Below the pieces are notes generated by a model, which was not told where the DNA came from, made no database searches, and saw only the letters and a list, made by a program, of their open reading frames with translations. Positions 59,487 through 64,000 of a DNA stretch of 64,000 nucleotides are shown in pieces. Made by a program: the position numbers and the translations under genes. Origin of the DNA: Hymenopellis radicata (taxonomy: Eukaryota > Basidiomycota > Agaricomycetes > Agaricales > Physalacriaceae); contig JADNRX010000075.1 in assembly GCA_015501595.1 (NCBI GenBank), positions 1 through 64,000 of the forward strand, given 5' to 3'. How positions within the stretch are numbered: position 1 is the first letter of the stretch; each line of letters starts with the position of its first letter.

Positions 59487-61138
59487 ATGTCCGCTAAATC
59501 GCTACGCAAGCTCGTTATTGTCGGGATCGAATACCGTGACTGCATTGCGAGGTGGCGTTTACCGGGAGTCCAGGAGGACATCAGAACCGTGCAGAACCAC
59601 TGGCTCCGTAAAGGTTTGACGCTCCATTTCTATCCTGGTCGTCTTTCCTGAGGCTATGAAAGGCTTTGCCCGAAGGACATCACAACACTTTCCGACACTC
59701 TTGGGCAGAAGAATGCCAACCTAATTCCCACCCATGGGAACATCGTCAGTGTTTTCTTCGTGTCTTCTTCTTCGTACGTTTAGCGTGGATGGTACAGCTC
59801 CGAGCAATGAAGGAACTGGCTGCAAGCTTCACCGATGGCGGATTTTATGTGTTTCACTGTCAGTCCTCAATAATTCTCGGAAGCTCTCCTGTCCATGGTC
59901 CTCATGTCCCTTAGATAGCGGGCATGGCGTGCAGGAGCGGGCACTTGTTGACTCTAACGAGCTCGACGGCAAGGATGAGCGTACGTGATATCACTATCAC
60001 AATTAATTATCTGACGCCACATTCCATAGTGATAGTGGCTTGCGACGGCTATCGCCAGGATGGCGGACACATCACGGAAAAATGTATCATCGACGACCAG
60101 ATCAACAAGATTCTCGTTACCGCAATTCAGAAACATCGAGGTGCCAGATTGCTGGTCAGTGGTGTCCGATTTGCAGTGCAACCTGAGTACAGCGGTCTGA
60201 CTCCTTCTCTATGACAGACCGTCTTTGATTGCTGTAATAGTGGCACGATCCTTGGTGAGTTTATATTGGTGCGGGGCTTGGTTTGTTTACACGACTGAGC
60301 GTATCACTGCGTAGACCTCCCCTATTCCGCAGGTAACGATACCTTGGGGAGCAGAAGCAAATGTAGGTACAAGGAGCATACCTTTTCTCATCTTCTCACG
60401 TTTTGCCTGTTCCCAGGTCAGACCGTTCTACAGTGGTGTCAGTCTGTTGAAAAAGTCATGTTCGTCGACTGATCACTGGATTAGCCAAGAAACTGCTTTG
60501 GGAATCTCTTTCCATCGGTCCAGCACCCAGTTTCCCGCTATACGAAGGTATCTTTCCCCGCCTTTTTGCCACCAATATCCCAGTTGTAAGTTGTGGCCTC
60601 CAATGTGCCAGTATCGATCGCTCACGACTGCATAGCTTTGTATATCGGCCTGTAAGGACGGACAAGCAGCATACGGGGATTCCAAAGGCGGTTTTCTCAC
60701 CCAGGCTCTCTTTCGCTCACTCGGTTCGACGCGTTCCGTATGCGTATCCTCCATGCCAAAATAACAGTCCATTCATGCAGATAACAACGACACTCCGCGA
60801 CTCGTTGACCTTGAGCGCGAACTGAAGTGAGAACTCTCTTAATCAAGGGGAACGAATGGACTTGCTAAATTCTGTGTAGGAATGCCGTCAGACGATCACT
60901 GAAAAAGAGGAACCACAACCTTGTCCAAGATGTCCAGGTTTGTCGGAACTACAGTATGAGCTAAATGGATGTCCTGACTAATGTGATGATAGATCTCCAG
61001 CCTGACACCCCTGGTGAGTTCAATAGCTTGAAGGATCTACGGTAACTGATCAATGTCTGTGTTACTCAGTTCATGAGAAGAAGGTTCAAGTTTCGAGTTC
61101 CTGAGTTGATCTGCGGAGATCTGACTGCACAGGCATGA
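59487..61138 (+). CDS. metacaspase (caspase-like, peptidase C14)
   Basis: About a dozen short exons join in phase from MSAKSLRKLVIVGIEYRD. The catalytic His is in GGFYVFHYSGHG (spliced inside the Tyr codon) and the catalytic Cys is in TVFDCCNSGTIL, so the dyad is intact. Other p20/p10 blocks are DLPYSAGNDTLG, LCISACKDGQAAYGD, KGGFLTQALFRSL and the end block VQISSLTPL. There is no Pro/Gln-rich N-terminal prodomain, so this is the short fungal type. Metacaspases cleave after Arg or Lys and act in stress, protein quality control and death-like processes. The exon around 60420-60480 and the 3' end are the least certain. Confidence 0.82.
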
Positions 61139-61855
61139 ACTGCTTGTCAAGACTCGAATCCCAATTATACCCCTTGCATATTCAAATCCACGATACCTCA
61201 TCGCATACTTGTTTCTGTTGTCATCGCATTGTTACTCTTTTGCTTTCCATAATTGCTTTCTCTCCCTTGTAGTATAAAATGTAGTTTAGTTAGTAAGGAT
61301 ATCATCTGTATTTTTACATCCTCTTGTCTCCTCTCTTCGAAAAGCACAGGTTGTGATCTAGGGAAGGTCCCGGAAGGAAGGAAGGCAAGAAGATTGAGTC
61401 CTTGAATAGGCCATCAAAGATCCGCGCCACATCATATGCACCCGAGCACATGTATAGAACTTGATCGTGTTGCGTACGTTCTCGTACGTTGGGCCGGATT
61501 CAGTTGAGAATTACGGGGAGCCCCGCTGATGGAGGGTTAGAACGACCTTCCCAGACGCGAACCTTCAGTAAATGCATTCTCCCTCTGAGTCTTTCTGAAG
61601 CAATGATTGAACAACATATGCATAGGCGGACGTTACTCATTGGCGTTGCGTATCTCATCCAAACGGAAGGAGGCTTCCGTGGATTTGCCAGTGAGGCAGA
61701 AGATGGAGGGCATGCTGCCGAGATAACGAGTACAGAGTTATTCAAAATAAAGCAAAATGTCATTAAAAAAGTCCGGTGAAGATGTACGTTAAAAGTCATG
61801 GCACTCATTCAAAATGTCCGCAGGCTGTAATACTTGAATCGCGAGGTTCTTCTAC
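61139..61855. other. convergent 3' flanks, no supported gene
   Basis: This is AT-rich spacer between the metacaspase (plus) and the superoxide dismutase (minus). A plus frame at 61489-61779 has no recognisable content. Confidence 0.5.
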
Positions 61856-62720
61856 TCACGCCCAACCTACGACGGCTGTTTAGAATTCGACGTATGTTTC
61901 TCACATTGGATGGTACTCACCGATAACACCACATGCAGATCGAGCACCGGCGTTTCCGGTCTTTAACGATTCGTCGTTTCCACCCTTGCCAAGGTCATCC
62001 GTGCTGGCGTGCACGACGATGGCGCGTCTAGATACTGTCTGAGTCACAAGGAATTGATTCAAGACGAGGAACGCGTACCCGACAATGTTGCGTTCACCCT
62101 CGAGAGAGATAACATCATCCCATTGAACAAACGAGGCGTGTCCATACTGGTCTGACTGGATGTTGCCCAAATCTCCGACATGACGAACGTGATCTGTGGG
62201 TGCGCCGTGGTTCTGTCCGTACGGGTTGAAATGAGTGCTGGCCGAGGTGCATCCGTCAGTCAGATTGCCGGCTTGGCTAAGCGTATCTGTCAGCAAACCG
62301 CCTGACGAGAAGTACGAATATGCATACTGTATGTGCCATCCACGAAGAGACGAGGGATCCAAGCCGGAAATATCAGCAGTGATTGAGACAGGTGCGCCGG
62401 GAGCCGCTTGTTCGAAAACAACGTTCCCTGTCACTGCAGAAGTGCCGGCAAGGTGAACGACGGCCTTCAATGGGGAGTTATAGGTTCTAAAGCAGTCGGT
62501 CAAGCACGGACTATCACTCGCTCGTAATGGACATACCGCTCCTGTACGGCCCTTACAGAGGGAGATCCGTTGCTCCTGGAGAAAGCGAGGTTGCTAGAAT
62601 GTTGTTATGAGCAACTCGCATCTTGGATGAGAGAATAAATGCTCACTTCGGTGCAGCTTGAACGGAGAGAGTGCCGAGAAAAAGCGAGGCCAAGAGAGTG
62701 AGCTTCGAAGCAATCATCAT
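61856..62720 (-). CDS. SOD: secreted Cu/Zn superoxide dismutase
   Basis: The signal peptide (MIASKLTLLASLFLGTLSVQ) is followed by a SOD fold. Splicing out a 51-nt intron (62327-62277) gives GWHIHQAG with both first copper histidines. Then HFNPYGQNHG and VRHVGDLGN carry the remaining zinc/copper His and Asp, IVVHASTDDLGKGG carries the last copper His, and GNAGARSACGVIG closes the disulfide and fold. Both Zn and Cu sites are complete, unlike the Cu-only cell-surface SODs. It dismutates superoxide outside the cell. Two internal introns are stop-free and multiples of three, so an unspliced reading looks deceptively intact but loses a copper ligand. ATGs at 62720 and 62717 are alternative starts. 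Confidence 0.9.
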
Positions 62721-63195
62721 AACGAACGTTATAAGAGAATGGATAGAAAAGAAGTCAAAAAAAGTTGGCGAACGAAGGTGAATGGGGACTTGAGTGAGTT
62801 CTTTGTGCCGTCTTATAGGCGCGTAACCGATGAAACACCACCATCCTTAGGACACAGCCTCCAAACCTAATGCGGCGCCGGCAGGGTTTCCGGGAACATA
62901 GAGCACGGCCACAATTCACGTGATCGGTGTGGCGCGAAGCTGTGCCACGCAACTTCAAGCAAGCGGCTACAATCGAGGCGCTACCTACTGAACAGCGCAA
63001 TTTCTGTGAGATTCAGCGCCTGGTAAGAGAGAGAGACTATACGGGCCCGAGGCTGAGGCGGTCACCATCGGACCTATGGTATGCGATCGACGGTGGGCGT
63101 CGGTGGCACACCGCCCGTAGAACCTCATCCTCTGTTTCGGGTCAACACGACGGGGGTGTACGGGTCTGAAGGGGAAACGCGGTTACGCGGAGTTC
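62721..63195. other. intergenic
   Basis: This is spacer between the SOD promoter (minus) and the 3' end of GGPP synthase (minus). A few plus-strand frames lack recognisable content. Confidence 0.45.
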
Positions 63196-64000
63196 TCATT
63201 TGAAAGACTTCTTATCCACACTGAGATAATCCATAAACCCCACCAGCCCAACGTTGCCGCCTAGCCGTTGGATTTCGTCACGAATACTGCGCTCCAAGAC
63301 ATCAAGAACGTCCAGTGTGTAGTCGAAGGACTTGGTACGGTCTTTTAAATATGAAATAACGTGGTGCTTTAGTGTCGGCGTCGTCGGGCGCTTCTGCAGA
63401 ACGTTCAGAACCTGCCGATTGGACGTGTCTGCGTGTATGCCATGGACAACCGGAAACGAGAACTTTCCCTCAGTAAGGTCCTCCGCGAAACCTTTATTGC
63501 TGCTGTACTGCAAAAAGGTTAAAGTAGAATAAATGGAAGAAAAGAGAGATATACCTCGGGGCTTTGAAGGTTCATTAGGTCATCGCGAATTTGGAAATGA
63601 ACACCAATCAAGTTGACCAACGGAACGTAATTACTGATGAGGAAATATGAGAACGAATCGAGTATGAAGATAGCGGTGTTACTGACACGTCCGTATTCGT
63701 GGTTGCACAGGCCATCATGAGTTTGATGCCTATCCGTAGAAGACCGCCAGTCTCTGTTTCGTCGAAGATGAAATTATACGGGCGCGCAACCAAAACAAAA
63801 CATACTGTTGTTTACCATCCCTATATAGTCTTCTTCGCTTGGACAGTGTAAAGTGTCACGCCATAGTATCTCGAGGCCTTGACCACGATGTAACGAGAGG
63901 AGCTCCGTGGTTACAATGGTGTCCAAGTCAAGGTTACTATCTGCTCGAAGGGCGTGGAGCTCCTTATAAGCCAGAAAGTATACATAATTTGCCGTGTTAA
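63196..64000 (-). CDS. GGS1: geranylgeranyl diphosphate synthase, 5' end outside window
   Basis: Only the C-terminal part is present. Read on minus: [83 protein letters not shown] (second aspartate-rich region), and [20 protein letters not shown] with the end at 63196. These are typical of fungal GGPP synthases, which make the C20 prenyl donor for Rho/Rab prenylation, diterpenes and carotenoids. No terpene cyclase is visible alongside, so a housekeeping role is the simpler reading. The first aspartate-rich motif lies beyond the right edge. Confidence 0.95.

Noticed and set aside
60473..60772. A 99-aa minus-strand frame opposite the metacaspase.
   Set aside because: The plus strand here encodes conserved metacaspase blocks with in-phase splicing, so the minus frame is a shadow.
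61901..62503. A single uninterrupted SOD frame that appears to lack the second copper histidine (HIQ in place of HIH).
   Set aside because: Two 51-nt introns with proper GT-AG borders are hidden in this frame; removing them restores canonical ligands.
1..64000. Searched for CRISPR arrays, prokaryotic operons, toxin-antitoxin pairs and viral genes.
   Set aside because: None seen; the window is a eukaryotic, intron-rich genomic segment.

Overview
The window looks like the nuclear genome of a mushroom-forming basidiomycete (Agaricomycetes). Genes are split by many short introns, mostly 47-62 nt with GT-AG borders. Two genes belong to the basidiomycete-expanded DUF6533 seven-TM family, and the remaining genes are typical fungal ones (AMT, ERT1, RHO1, cyclophilin, GGPP synthase). 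There are no prokaryotic-style operons. I saw no tRNA, rRNA or CRISPR. Gene models were built by hand from splice borders, reading-phase continuity and remembered family motifs; no alignment was run.

Layout. 0-7 kb: a secreted SRPBCC-fold protein, a likely TA-flanked MITE, and two tandem DUF6533-type membrane proteins (minus). 7.6-12.6 kb: an ammonium transporter and an amino-acid permease, both on the minus strand; the spacer upstream of the transporter has four GATAAG motifs. 13-16.4 kb: a frameshifted GNAT acetyltransferase and an ERT1-type Zn2Cys6/PAS regulator. 16.4-20.5 kb: gene-poor. 20.7-30.1 kb: a bHLH factor, RHO1, a long low-complexity protein and an F-BAR/SH3 cytokinesis-type protein; the last two and RHO1 are minus. 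30-42.5 kb: an aldo-keto reductase, a small FHA protein, a large arrestin-like protein, an alpha/beta hydrolase and a frameshifted N-terminal MRD1 fragment. 45-50 kb: a Ser-rich single-pass membrane protein, cyclophilin A and an RBR ubiquitin ligase. 50-56 kb: a low-complexity hypothetical gene and a Stealth-family phosphotransferase. 56-64 kb: a GDSL/CE16 esterase, a metacaspase, a secreted Cu/Zn superoxide dismutase, and the 3' part of GGPP synthase, which runs off the right edge.

How the genes relate. The clearest functional grouping is nitrogen uptake (ammonium transporter plus amino-acid permease, with GATA-type sites between them). RHO1 and the F-BAR/SH3 protein both fit cell polarity and septation, but their proximity may be chance. 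I found no secondary-metabolite cluster, defence island or other clear multi-gene novel system. The more unusual signals are local: very small exons, stop-free 3n introns, gene fragments and a candidate MITE.
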